From: Sternotherus odoratus
Taxonomy: Eukaryota; Chordata; Testudines; Kinosternidae
Length of the DNA: 64,000 nt
Reading direction: 5' to 3'
Assembly (NCBI GenBank): GCA_032164245.1
Contig: JAVMKO010000007.1
Coordinates: forward strand, 248,001-312,000
Part shown: positions 44,022 to 54,382 of the stretch, one piece after another
Numbering within the stretch: position 1 is the first letter of the stretch
How the letters are laid out: each line of letters opens with the position of its first letter
Notes under the pieces: generated by a model
Seen by the model: the letters and a program-made list of their open reading frames with translations, nothing else
The model's database searches: none
Told to the model about the DNA's origin: nothing
Made by a program: the position numbers and the translations under genes

Positions 44022-44745
44022 ACCGCCAGCCCCGCGCTGAAGCACCTGGGGGCATGGGGAGAAGACGCACACAGGCCGCCAGGCGGGGGCGGTTCCGCGC
44101 TGAAGGTAGGGGCCGGGAAGCGCCTGGGGGAGCCGGCGGTCAAGGGGGGGGGAGGCTGGTCTGGGGGGCAGGCAAGGGGGCGGTGGGGGGGGGAGGCTGG
44201 GCTGGGGGGGCAGGCAAGGGGGCAGGAGACTAGGCTGGATGGGGTGGGCGAGGCGTGGGTGCGGGAGGAAGGAAGTTTGGGTGGGGGTGGGGGGGAGGCT
44301 GGGCTAGGCGGGTCAGGCATGGGGGGCAGGAGGCTGGGTTGGGAGTGGGAGGGGGGAGGAGGTTAGGTTCGGTGGGATGGGCTAGGCAGGGGTGGGGGAG
44401 GGAAGGCGGTTAGATAGGGGGGAGGCTGGGCAGGGGTAAAGGAAGATGACCCCCTGGCCTACACCCAGGCTGATAGCGGGAGCTGACTGGGGCAGGTGGC
44501 AGGACCCTGGCTGGCAAGGGGCCAGCGGGGGAAACCCCAAAGCAGTGCAGGGCTAAGCACTCCACCTGCCACTGCTTTGGGGTTTCCCCCACTGGCCCCT
44601 TGCCAGCTGGGGTCTCAGCTCCCGTTGCCAGCCTGGGCTTCCTCGGGGGGGAGGGAGCAGGCGGGGGGGGGGGGGGGGACCGGCCCACGAACGACATTAT
44701 AAATGTGCAAATGGCCCTCGGCAGAAAAAAGGTTCCCCACCCCTG
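44022..44745 (-). mobile_element. hAT element, right end, inserted in a SINE/CR1 tail
   Basis: On the minus strand from 44745 the terminus is CAGGGGTGGGGAACC, followed by 'tttgcacatttataatgtcg'. The flank ATCTAGTC (44746-44753) is part of a SINE/CR1 tail (gtccaaccccctgctcaaag). The interior is a G-rich, imperfect minisatellite (about 44120-44440). The opposite end was not found. Confidence 0.5.
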
Positions 44746-44793
44746 ATCTAGTCCAACCCCCTGCTCAAAGCAGGACTGATCCCAAAAGGCTTA
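44746..44793 (-). mobile_element. SINE/CR1 tail fragment
   Basis: On the minus strand this reads 'gatcagtcctgctttgagca' then 'gggttggactagat', matching the SINE body at 14520-14554. The hAT element begins exactly where TTGGACTAGAT ends. Confidence 0.65.
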
Positions 44794-45884
44794 TGTGACG
44801 GTGCTGTTCCTGGTGGGATCTAACTGTGAGTGTCAGGTCAGGACAGATTGCTTCCAAAGGGGCAACTACAGCCCAAAGCTGGGGTTCCTTCACACTAAGG
44901 CAAACCAAACCAGCTAAACAGAAAAGACTTTGGTCTCACCCCACTGGCTAACCACAAGTCACACAAGCAATTCCCTTAGACACTCCAGATTCCCAGTATC
45001 ACCACCAGCAGCCACCTGTCCTGGGGATCAATGGTCATGAAAACCAATCCCCAAATAAAGAAAACGGTTCTCCCCAATTCCAAAGAATCAGGCCCCAGAC
45101 CCAGGTCAATATACAAATTAGATCTTCCCACAAATCACGCTGTAGTCAATCCTTTAGAATCTAAAATCTAAAGGTTTATTATAAAAGGAAAAAGGTCTAG
45201 GTGAGGGTTAAGAATGGTTAAAAGAAATCAATTACACGCAGTAATGGCACATCTCTTAGCTCAGGCTTGCAGCAAAGGTAGAATAAACTGCAGGTTCAAA
45301 TCAAAGTCTTTGGATGCATCCCATTTGGGGGATGGGTCAGTACCATTGTCCAGAGTTCCCTGAGTAGCAAAGTTCCATCCAAAGCTGGAAACAAGGCAGG
45401 CTGAAGACTGGAGGTAAAAGACAAAATGGAGAATGCTTCTTCCAGCTTTTATAGACTCTCTCTTCTCGGCCAAGACCCTCCTCCTTCTTTTGCAGAGTCC
45501 GGTTGCAAAATGGAGGCTCAGTCACAAGGTCCAATGACCGACTCTCCAGGATTCAGTTTCTGACCAGGCAGTGACATTCCTAGAGCAGCTCGGGTGTGGA
45601 CAGGCAGATACAAAATCGATTGTGTGGTTGATGTCCCTTAATGGGCCATCAGGCAGCCCCAGCCTGTCTGAGCCTTCACAGGAGCCAAACCTAAGCTTGA
45701 ATTACAGGCACCTTTAACTTTAGTTACAGAATAGATACACACATATGGAATAGATACACACATATGGAATAGATACACACATATGGAATAGATGCACACA
45801 TATGACACCTGTTATGACCCCTTCCCATAATATTTCGTGCACCCATTGATCTACACGGTACCAAACTATTTCAGTACCATGACA
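44794..45884 (-). mobile_element. Solo LTR-like element with 5-bp target duplication
   Basis: The element runs from TGTGACGGTGCTG to CAGTACCATGACA and is flanked by GCTTA on both sides (44789-44793, 45885-45889). TG..CA ends, a 5-bp duplication, an AATAAA on the minus strand (plus 'ggtttattataaaa') and 1.09 kb length fit a solo LTR. The 13-bp inverted ends are unusually long for one. A second copy is at 50728. Its right edge lies 8 bp from the 3' end of the tRNA-Cys-like sequence. Confidence 0.65.
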
Positions 45885-45891
45885 GCTTATA

Positions 45892-45963
45892 AGAGAGCAC
45901 TTGGATTCAAACCAAGGACCACTTGATTTACACTCAAACACTCTACCACTGAGCTATACCCCT
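45892..45963 (-). pseudogene. tRNA-Cys-like with altered anticodon (GTA)
   Basis: The paralogue at 2281 has anticodon GCA. Here the anticodon loop reads GTGTAAA, giving GTA by a C-to-T change. The T arm CTTGG-TTTGAAT-CCAAG is intact in its stem. The acceptor AGGGGTA/TGCTCTC has one mismatch and several wobbles. Confidence 0.6.
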
Positions 45964-45987
45964 AGGAGAGAAAGCCCCCCCCCCCCC

Positions 45988-46061
45988 GGGCACCACTAGG
46001 AGTTGCACCCAGGATCTCCTGTTTACAAGACAGGTGCTTTAACTAGCTAAGCCATGGGGCC
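45988..46061 (-). tRNA. tRNA-Thr(TGT), degraded T loop
   Basis: A 74-nt cloverleaf: acceptor GGCCCCA/TGGTGCC with one C-T mismatch, D arm 'ggcttagctagttaaagc', anticodon stem CCTGT/ACAGG with loop CTTGTAA. The T loop is TGCAACT instead of TTC-type, which weakens the B box. It is probably inactive. Confidence 0.6.
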
Positions 46062-46537
46062 TGCTGCCAAACACCTGAGGTGAGCCTGACACTCACGAGT
46101 GGATCTTAGGGACCAGGCTCTATATCCCTTCACCAGGCCCAACCCCGTCCACAGGGCCCATCGCTCAGGGATTGAATTCACAACTCTGGGTTTGACAGAC
46201 CAAGGCTTTAAACACTGATCTATCCTTGTCCATAAAATGTGGGGCAGGCCTCCTAGGGGGGCCCAGAAGAACAATCATGGGGTACCCCAGGGTACAAGCC
46301 AGCCCCCTTGGAGGGCAGGGAAGGAGCACCACTCAGCCCAACTCTGCCCCCTGCTCTTCCCTAACCCAGCCTCCAACCTGGGCCCCTGGCTTCCAGCCCG
46401 GCCCAGCCTCAGCCCCCCCCTTCCCTCTGTCCGTACCCCTTTCCCCAGGAACCCACAGTACCCTGGTTCATGACTATGGCTTCAGAGGAGCTGCAGACAC
46501 AGGTAAGAGGGCACAATATCACTTATTAGCCAGCTCA

Positions 46538-46619
46538 GATGAGGTGGTTGCGTGGTTAAGGCGATGGACTCCTAATCCAATGTGCTCTGCACGCATGGGT
46601 TTGAATCTCCTCCTCATCG
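46538..46619 (+). tRNA. Class II tRNA, Ser body with CCT anticodon
   Basis: An 82-nt sequence with a perfect 7-bp acceptor (GATGAGG/CCTCATC), discriminator G and a long variable arm (atgtgctctgcacgc). Its order is that of tRNA-Ser(GCT). The anticodon loop is CTCCTAA, giving CCT (an Arg AGG reader) instead of CTGCTAA. The T stem has one mismatch and the T loop is TTTGAAT. A TTTT lies 14 bp downstream. It may be a misreading tRNA gene or a decayed copy. Confidence 0.65.
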
Positions 46620-46639
46620 TGCATGTTCACTCTTTTACA

Positions 46640-47018
46640 AACAACCGACTCCCCATTTGGTACCGTGACAGACCAAACCATGTTGCCTCCTGCAAACAGA
46701 AACCTCCTCAGACTTTCCTTGCTTTAAATAAACTACGTCCCTAACTCTTCTGCCCGGCAGAGTTTTACCTCCCAGCCTGGGTGGAACTGGGGGGGGCAGG
46801 TTAAGGGCACCTTACATGGTCCGACTGCCCCACCTCTCCGTGGGGTTCTGCTTCAGCCCTCACTGCAAGCCACTCCGCCAGCCTCCTCATGAGCCACTTC
46901 ACCGTTAGCTCCACTACAGTTGCTTGTTGAGGACACAGAACTCACAAGATGCAAAGCTCAGAGCCCCGTTACATAGAGTAAGAATGCGACCAGCTCACAC
47001 CAAGGGGGAGCAACACCC
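46640..47018. other. Intergenic, nothing recognised
   Basis: No features are recognised between the tRNA-Ser-like sequence and the LTR-like element. Confidence 0.25.
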
Positions 47019-48116
47019 TGTGACGGGTTGGGATCACAGAACCCCCCTTAGAAGTTGCCACCCAATGTGCCAAGGCTCCTCCTGCCTCAGTTTTCCTGCC
47101 CCAACAGCTTAGGACCTCAGTACCCTGCCTGGTCTGATCCACATCCCCTAACAGCTGTGGGCTTTCCTGGAAACAGGCAGGAGGTATCCTTACCTCTGGC
47201 ACTCAGATGCTCAACTCCCAATGGGGTCAAACCCTGAATAAAATTTGTTTTGCCCTGTGTAAAGCTTATCCAGCGCAAACTCATAGATTGTTCGCCCTCT
47301 ATAACAATGATCGAGAGAGATGCACAGCTGTTTGCTCCCCCAGGTACCAACACGTACTCCAGGTTAACTAATAAGTAAAAAGTGATTTTAATAAAGACAG
47401 GAAATAGGATTTAAGTGGTTCCCAGTAGTGACAGAATAAAGTGAATTACCAAATAAAATAAAATAGAAAACGCAGATCTAACACTATTACAGTAAAAAGC
47501 CTCATCCTCTGAATTCCTTCTTTCAGGCTAAACTCCCTGTTAGTCAGGGTCCAGCAATCACTCGCACCCCCCCTGCAGTCACAGTCCTCTGTTCCAGTTT
47601 CTTCCAGGTATCCTTGGGGGGCCAGCTGAGAACAAAATGGAGAGGTCTCTCCCTGGTTTATACAGACTTCCTCTTGTGGGTGGAGAGCCCCTCCTCCTTC
47701 TTATGCACAGTCCACATGGACTCTCAGAGCACATGGTCCAGTTGCAGGTTTGAACCAGATTCCGCTCATTACCAGCCAGGCCGCATTCCTCAGGAAGTTC
47801 GGGTGTAGACGGGCATCTGCAAAGTTCATTGTTTGCTTGATTGGTTCTCAATTGGGCTTAACTGAGAATAGTTTTTTTTCTCAGAGAGTTGCTCAGCTGC
47901 TTTCCAAAGTCTACTTACAACTGACCAAGCACGTAGCCAATATTCATAACTTTGAATACAAAACAGACACAAATACAAATAGGATGAACAGGTCCAGTGG
48001 ATCGTTACCTTCACGGAGATATGTTACATGGCATATATAGCAAAACCATATTCCAGTGATGTCATACATGTATGTATAGACACCCCCCATAAAGCCTTAT
48101 GGGGTACACCATCACA
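47019..48116 (-). mobile_element. LTR-like element (TGTGACGGG...CCATCACA)
   Basis: The TG..CA ends resemble those of the elements at 44794 and 59443. The middle part ('gagagatgcacagctgtttg', 'ctcccccaggtaccaacacg', 'gtgattttaataaagacagg') is shared with 50135-50690. No target duplication was seen. Confidence 0.45.
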
Positions 48117-48494
48117 ATGTTCTCAAGCAGCAGGTTTCTTACTTTGCCAGTCTGTCAGTTTTGATGACTATGGATGGAAATATTTTGCCATCGGGTTGGG
48201 TGTTTACACAGAAACTGACATTTACCAACAAACACGTCATTCTTCCCAGCCTGCCTAGCCCGCTGGTGGTGAGTTTAGAAGGACACAGTCACTCTTCCCC
48301 CTCCCCAGGCCAGGCCTGTGCTCACCATGCTGCCCACTTCCCACAATTCAGGGATCCTTCCCTGATCTCCCCCCAGACCTCTGCCCCCCACTTCCTAGAT
48401 CCCTTCCCAAAACTGTTCAACTCCCCTGCTGGCAGGATCCTTCCACTCTCCTTTCATTTCCTGCCTCCCCTCTGAGCAAAAGCTCTGCATTATT

Positions 48495-48556
48495 CCCACA
48501 CTGGGAATTGATCCCAGGTGAAAACCAGGAATCCCGACCACTAGACCATATGGGAC
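48495..48556 (-). pseudogene. tRNA-Glu(TTC) pseudogene with deletion
   Basis: On the minus strand 'tcccatatggtctagtggtc' and 'ggattcctggttttcacctg' match tRNA-Glu with anticodon TTC. About ten bases of the variable and T-stem region are missing before 'gatcaattcccagtgtggga'. Confidence 0.75.
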
Positions 48557-48574
48557 TGGGATTACTAGGCCTGT

Positions 48575-48750
48575 CTAAGGACAGGTCTACACTACGTGCA
48601 GGATTGGCAGGTAGTGATCACTCTGGGGGGTGGATTTATAGTGTCTACTGTAGACATAATGAATCGATGCTTTATCCCCAAGCACTCTCCTGTTCACTCC
48701 AGTACTTCAGTGCCACGAGAGGCGTCATTTAGAGAACAGCCTTCCAAAGT
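48575..48750. mobile_element. Fragment of a 'ggtctacacta' DNA transposon
   Basis: 'aggacaggtctacactacgt' resembles the TIR of a common turtle MITE, but no partner end is present. Confidence 0.35.
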
Positions 48751-48813
48751 GAACAGTGGGGGCAAAAAACCTAACTGACCTCAAGCCTGAGCTTGATACA
48801 CTTACGTATGGGG

Positions 48814-49216
48814 CATAGGCACAAACTTTTTCTGGCGCCGGTTGGTGCTTGCCCCTGGAGCGGCCCTCATTTCAACCCCTTCTCCAAAGTCCCCACCCCA
48901 ACTCTGTCCCCTCCCTGCCCCTAATGGACCCTTCCCCAAATACCCACCCCAGCCCCACCTCTTCCTGGAGTGCATTGCGTTCCCCCTCCTCCCACCTCCC
49001 TCCCAGCGCTTGCTGCCATGAAACAGCTGTTTTGCGGTGGCAAGAGCTGGGAGTTAGGGGGAGAAGATGGGTCACAGCACACTCGGGGAAGGAGGCAGAG
49101 CAGAGGTGAGATGGGCTGGGAGGTGGGGCAGGGAGCTGCCGCTGGGTGCAGAGCACCCACCAATATTTCCCCATGGGAGCTCCAGCCCCAGAGCACCCAC
49201 AGAGTCAGCACCTATG
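48814..49216. mobile_element. MITE with CATAGGC...GCACCTATG ends
   Basis: 'cataggcacaaactttttct' at the left is mirrored by 'cagagtcagcacctatg' at the right. ATGGGG flanks it on both sides (48808-48813, 49218-49223) with one extra base on the right. It is about 400 bp and non-coding. Confidence 0.5.
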
Positions 49217-49611
49217 GATGGGGTGGGGTGATGGGATTACCTACAATGGCATTTGGCCTACCTGTGTTTGCTAGCAGCGAAAATTTCCCACAGGCAGAGA
49301 TGGGAGAATAGGTGGGGAGGACTCAGAGTTACTGCAGAGAATTCTTTCCCAGGTGTCTTCCTGGTGTATCTTGTCCCCATGCTCAGAGTCTAACTGATCA
49401 CCACACTTGGGGTTGGGAAGGAGTTTCCCCCGAGGTTAGATTGGCAGAGACCCTGGGGATTTTTCACCTTCCTGTGCATCATGGAGCATGGGTCACTTGC
49501 AGGTTTAAACTAGAGTAAATGATTTATTCTCTGCAACTTAACATCTTTAAACCATGATTTGAGGATGTCAATAACTCAAGCAGATTTTAGGGGATCTATT
49601 ATAGGAATGGA

Positions 49612-50016
49612 ATGGGTGGGGTCTTTTGGCCTGTAAGGTATAGGAGATTGGACTAAATCAGGGGTCGGCAACCATTCAGAAGTGGTGTGCCGAGTCTTCA
49701 CTGATTCACGCTAATTGAAGGTTTCACATGCCAGTAATACATTTTAAGGTTTTTAGAAGGTCTGTTTCTATGAATCTATAATAGAGAACTAAACTATTTT
49801 TGTATATTAAGTAAATACAATTTTGAAAAATTTTAGGGAGCTTCATTTAAAATTAAATTAAAAGGCAGAGCCCCCCAGACCAGTAGCCAGGACTGGGCAA
49901 TACGAGTGCCACTGAAAATCAGTTCACATGCCACCTTCAGCACCCATACCATAGGTTGCCTATCCCTGGACTAGATGATCATGTGGATCCCATCTGACCT
50001 TAAAGGCAAGGAAAAA
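49612..50016 (+). mobile_element. CR1/SINE tail split by a hAT element
   Basis: The host reads 'ggagattggact' before and 'agatgatcatgtggatccca' after the insertion, ending 'tctgaccttaaaggc', a typical CR1/SINE 3' tail. Confidence 0.6.
49659..49968. mobile_element. Non-autonomous hAT inserted in the SINE/CR1 tail
   Basis: The terminal repeats are CAGGGGTCGGCAACC and GGTTGCCTATCCCTG. The target duplication is GACTAAAT (49651-49658) and GACTAGAT (49969-49976). The AT-rich 310-bp interior is non-coding. Confidence 0.85.
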
Positions 50017-50017
50017 C

Positions 50018-50092
50018 GGCACAACTGCGAAGGGAATCAACCCCTCAATCTCCTGATTAGAAGTCAAATGCCTTATGCATTAGGCCACATGC
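50018..50092 (-). pseudogene. tRNA-Arg(TCT)-like pseudogene
   Basis: On the minus strand 'gtggcctaatgcataaggca' and 'tttgacttctaatcaggaga' give an Arg-type body with anticodon TCT. The acceptor stem is largely unpaired and the T loop is one base short. Confidence 0.6.
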
Positions 50093-50110
50093 TTGTGAGG
50101 ATTTTATACA

Positions 50111-50727
50111 TAGAGCCCCCACCCCCGCCCTTGGGATTGTCACCTGACATGCTGTTATTACCTCTGATCCCACTTTCCCTGCCCACTTGGGACCCCAGAA
50201 CCCTGCCTTGTGGAGCCAGATACGCTAGCCTGCTGCGAACAGAGACCCAGATCTGGTTCCCACCCCCAAAGCTTAACTTAACTGAAAACAGTTTAGCAGG
50301 TAAACTGCCTCCAGCACTCAATCCCTGATGGGATCCAACCCCCCCACCCCAAAATCCATTTCACTCAATATTAAGCTTATACAGGGTAAATGCATAAACT
50401 GTTCACCCTCAATAACACTGATAGAGAGATATGCACAGCTCTTTGTTCCCCCAGGTATTAATCACTTAGTCTTCATTAATTAATAAACAAAAGTAATGTT
50501 ACTAACTATAAAGAGTAGGATTAAAGTGGTTTCAGGTAATAACAGACAGAACAAAGTAGGTCACCAAGCAAAATAAAGCAAAAACATGCAAGTCTAAGCC
50601 TAACACATGAAGAAACCGATCAAAGGTAAAATCTTACCCTTAGAGATGTTCCAATATTTTTTTTCAAAGACTAGACTCCTTCCTAGTCTGGGCCCAGTTA
50701 CTTTCCCCTGTATAGTCCTTTGATAGC
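50111..50727 (-). mobile_element. Partial copy of the 47-kb LTR-like element
   Basis: This shares 'gagagatatgcacagctctt', 'gttcccccaggtatta' and the following 'aataaagcaaaaac' context with 47290-47470. It is cut off at its right by the LTR-like element at 50728. Confidence 0.5.
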
Positions 50728-51854
50728 TGTGACGGTGCTGTTCCTGGTGGGATCCAATTGTGAGTGTCAATCAGGACAGATTGCTTCCAAAGGGGCAACT
50801 ACAGCCCAAAGTTGGGGTTTTTCCACACTAAGGCACCAAACCAGCTAAACAGAAAAGACTTTGGTTTCACCCCACTGGCTAACCACAAGTCACACAAGCA
50901 ATCCCCTTAGACACTCCAGGTTCCCAGTATCACCACCAGCAGCCACCTGTCCTGGGGATCAATGGTTATGAAAACCAATCCCCCAAATAAAGAAAACGGT
51001 TCTCCCCAATTCCAAAGAATCAGGCCCCAAACCCAGGTCAATATACAAATCAGATCTTCCCACAAATCACGCTGTAGCCAATCCTTTAGAACCTAAAATC
51101 TAAAGGTTTATTATAAAAGGAAAAAGGTATAGGTGAGGGTTAAGAATGGTTAAAAGAAATCAATTACATGCAGTAATGGCACATCTCTTGGTTCAGGCTT
51201 GCAGCAAAGGTAGAATAAACTGCAGGTTTAACTTAAAGTCTTTAGAAAGCATCCCATTTAGGGATGGGTCAGCACCTTTGTCCAGAGTTCACCTGTGTAG
51301 CAAAGTCCATTCCAAGCTGAAAGCAAGACAGGCTGAAGGCTGGAGGTAGAAGACAAAAATGGAGGAAGTTTCTCCCAGGTTTTATAGATTCTCCTTCTGG
51401 GAGAAGCCCCCTTCTTCCTTATGCAGAGTTCAGTTGCAAACTCAAGGTTCATAGTCACATGGTCCAATCACCAGACTCTCCAGGATTTAGTTTCTGACCA
51501 GGCAGTTGACATTCCTGGAAAAGCTCGGGTGTGGCCAGGCATATACAAAGTCCATTGTGTGGTTGATGTCCCTTAATGGCCCATCAGCCAGGCCAGCCAA
51601 GTTAACAACAGCTTGTCTGAGATTTCACCCAGCAGCCAAGCATCAGTTTGAAATACAGGCACCTTATATCCAATATTTATAACTTTAGTTCCACAAAAGA
51701 TACACACATATCAATGGCATATTCATAATCCGCCCTCCATAACCTTTTCTCATAGACACCTGTTATGACCCCTTCACATAAGATTTGGTGTCACTATAGG
51801 ACCTTGGTTGCTCCAATGATCTATATGATCCCAAATAATTCCAGCAACGTGACA
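50728..51854 (-). mobile_element. Second copy of the 44.8-kb LTR-like element
   Basis: This is highly similar to 44794-45884 from TGTGACGGTGCTG through 'caaaggggcaactacagccc' and 'ctaaaggtttattataaaag' to 'cagcaacgtgaca'. No target duplication is visible, probably because it is nested in older repeat DNA. Confidence 0.7.
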
Positions 51855-52487
51855 TTCTGATTGCCTGGATTGGTCTCCTGGATGTCTGTGGTTCTCACCT
51901 TTCCATTATTGATCGTTAACGAGCTGATTTTCATGGCAATGTCCAGGCCTCCCCCAGCAATGCAGACACGTGCTCCTCCCCCAACTCCACTCCTCTCGCA
52001 GATCCCTCATGCTCCTCCAGGTCTTGCCGGGACACCTGCACCCCTCTCCAACTGGGGCCCCCTCCCCACTCCCTCGAAGGAAAGTCAAGCACCGGGTGAG
52101 CACGTAACGCTGATGGTGCAATTCTTTCCACCCATGTCACTCTGTGGTAGGAGGGAGACCTCAATAGGAAGCAGAAGCTCCAGACATTCCTCACGCCCTG
52201 TCTCAGCCAGGGCAGCCTGATCAGCACAGCCAGGTGAAGGCAGAAACAGAGGCCAGGAGACAGAGCTTCCACCTCCACCAGGTGAGAATGCAGCCACCGG
52301 GGAGGAACCTGCTATGTGCCCAGAGGCCTTTATTCCTCCAGCCTGGGAGGACAGAGGGGATGTCAGGAAGTTTCTCCGTCAATCCCACCCACAAAAGACC
52401 CTTCTGAGGAAAGGCAAAGTCCAGAAGAGAAAAAGGAACATCACGAAGGATGTGGAAAATATAGACTTCTAAGATCTGGAAAGGTAG

Positions 52488-52564
52488 CTCATCATCTGGC
52501 CAGGGATTTGAACCCTGGACCCTCAGATTAAAAGTCTGATGCTCGACCAACTGAGATTCACAGA
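52488..52564 (-). pseudogene. tRNA-Lys(TTT)-like pseudogene
   Basis: On the minus strand 'gcatcagacttttaatctga' and 'gggtccagggttcaaatccc' give a perfect anticodon arm (TTT) and T arm. The acceptor and the start of the D arm are disrupted (ctgtgaatctcag). Confidence 0.7.
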
Positions 52565-52599
52565 ATAAAAGAGTAAGTTCATGCAGAGGAAAAAATAGT

Positions 52600-53158
52600 C
52601 AAGAAAAAGAGAACAGGAAACACTAGAGGAAACCTGCTGCTTTCTCTCCTCCCAGCCCTAGCCCTGGCCTGCTCCTCCCTCCAGCACCCTAAGGCACTTG
52701 GTGAGCACCATGCCCCAGTCAACTCCACCCCCCACAAAGCCTAGCTCACCAACCTGACCACACTTACAGACTCCACTTCAGTCCTGTCTAACAGGGAGGA
52801 GTATTAAGTCTCCCTCCCTCAGGCCCCCGCTTCAGTATTCCTGGGTAAAGACCAACACCGTCCAAGTGACTTTGGGCCAGTAGGTCAACCAATAGGGCTG
52901 CCTCCTAGGCCTGGCTGCAGCCCAGCTGCAGGACTCAGAGTAAATCCAGATCCCACCCCTCCCTATAGAGCTCCAGGCAAGTCCAGCCTTCTGGATCCAA
53001 TGTCCCCTCTGGCCCTCAGGTCACAACAGCTAGCGGGAAAAAGACTGGCTCCCGCGTCATTTGAAAGCCTTGAAACTCCACCTGTGCTGAGCTATGGAGC
53101 TACAGGTCCCAAAGTCCCTCTGAGCTCAGCCTGCAGTATTCAGGGATCTGACGGTGCC
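52600..53158. other. Intergenic, nothing recognised
   Basis: The end of the stretch contains 'gagctacaggtcccaaagtc', weakly like a ZNF143 motif, but not convincingly. No gene is seen. Confidence 0.25.
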
Positions 53159-53166
53159 CTTTACAC

Positions 53167-53585
53167 CAGTGGTCGCCAACCTTTCGGTCCTCACGGACCA
53201 CTAAAGTGGCACGGCGCGGCGCGGTGTGGCACGGCCCCCCCCCCCGCTCGAGCGGCGCGGCCCCCCGGCTTGAGCGGCACGGCACGGCCCTCCCTGCCCC
53301 AGCGGCACGGCACAGCCCGCCCCCCGGCTCGAGCGGTGTGGCATGGCCCACCCCTCCCCTCTGCCCGAGCGGCGCGGCCCCCCCCCAGCTCGAGCGGCGT
53401 GGCCCCCCGGCATGAGCGGCGCGGCGCAAGACAGGAGGCAGGAGCGAGCCGGCGGTTGCTGGCCGCCGGGGACAGGGCGGGACAGGCGCCCGCAGCCTCT
53501 TGCCTGCCCGGAGGGACGGCCATGAGGGAGCCCGGCACCGCGGACCACCAAAATTTTCTCGTGGACCACCGGTTGGCGACCGCTG
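53167..53585. mobile_element. Non-autonomous hAT with 8-bp target duplication
   Basis: The termini are CAGTGGTCGCCAACC and GGTTGGCGACCGCTG. The target duplication CTTTACAC is perfect (53159-53166 and 53586-53593). The interior is a GC-rich minisatellite of 'ctcgagcggcgcggcc' units, which explains the open frames there. Confidence 0.9.
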
Positions 53586-54382
53586 CTTTACACCATGGGA
53601 CTAGATGGGATCACAGTCTCTAGACACCTGTGACCCTCATCTGGCAGCTTGTACTCTACTCTCACAGAGGTAACAAAGTCCTATGGCACCTTAAAGACTA
53701 ACTATAAAGTTTTGAAGCATAAGCTTTCGTTGGCTAATACCCACTTCGTCGGATGCAAGCAGTGGAAGTGTCCAGAGGCAGGTATAGAAAAGTAGGCAAG
53801 AACCAGGTAGGAGGTAACAAGGTTAGTCCAATTAGGCTGAACCAGCTTGTTATATCCAATCAGGGAGGGTGGGTTATTCTTCTAGCAGTTGAATGGGGGG
53901 TGTGAACACGGAGAGAGGAGAAGCTATTTTTGTAATTAGCAAACCATTATAGGTCTTTTTTCAGTCCTAGATTGTTTGTGTTAAATTTGCAAATGAATTG
54001 TAGCTCTGCAGTTTCCCTTTGCAGTCTGGACTTGAAGTTTTTTTGCTGCAGTATGGTGACTTTTAAATCTGTAATTGTGTAACTGCAGAGCTGCAATTCA
54101 TTTGCAAATTTAACACAAACAATCTAGGACTGAACAAAGACCTTCAATGGCTTGCTAATTACAAAAATAGCTTCTCCTCTCTCCATGTTCACCCCCCCCC
54201 CATTCAACTGCTAGAAGAATAACCCACCCTCCCTGATTGGAGATAACAAGCTGGTTCAGCCTAATTGGACTAACCTTGTTATCTCCTACCTGGTTCTTGC
54301 CTACTTTTCTATACCTGACCCTGGACACTTCCACTGCTTGCATCCAACAAAGTGGGTATTAGCCCATGAAAGCTTATGCTTC

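Larger units (their letters stand above)
45892..46415 (-). repeat. tRNA-bearing block, inverted paralogue of 1.86-2.35 kb
   Basis: This contains, on the minus strand, the SINE-like tRNA head (about 46150-46217), tRNA-Thr and the tRNA-Cys-like gene in the same order as 1860-2352. It also contains the shared upstream flank ('gtggtgctccttccctgccc'). Confidence 0.75.

Noticed and set aside
44794..51854. A full provirus with the two related LTR-like copies as its LTRs
   Set aside because: The first copy has its own 5-bp duplication on both sides, and the DNA between holds tRNA relics and other repeats, with no gag or pol sequence.
53000..53623. 207-residue frame around 53 kb
   Set aside because: Most of it is the GC-rich interior of a hAT element flanked by an 8-bp target duplication.
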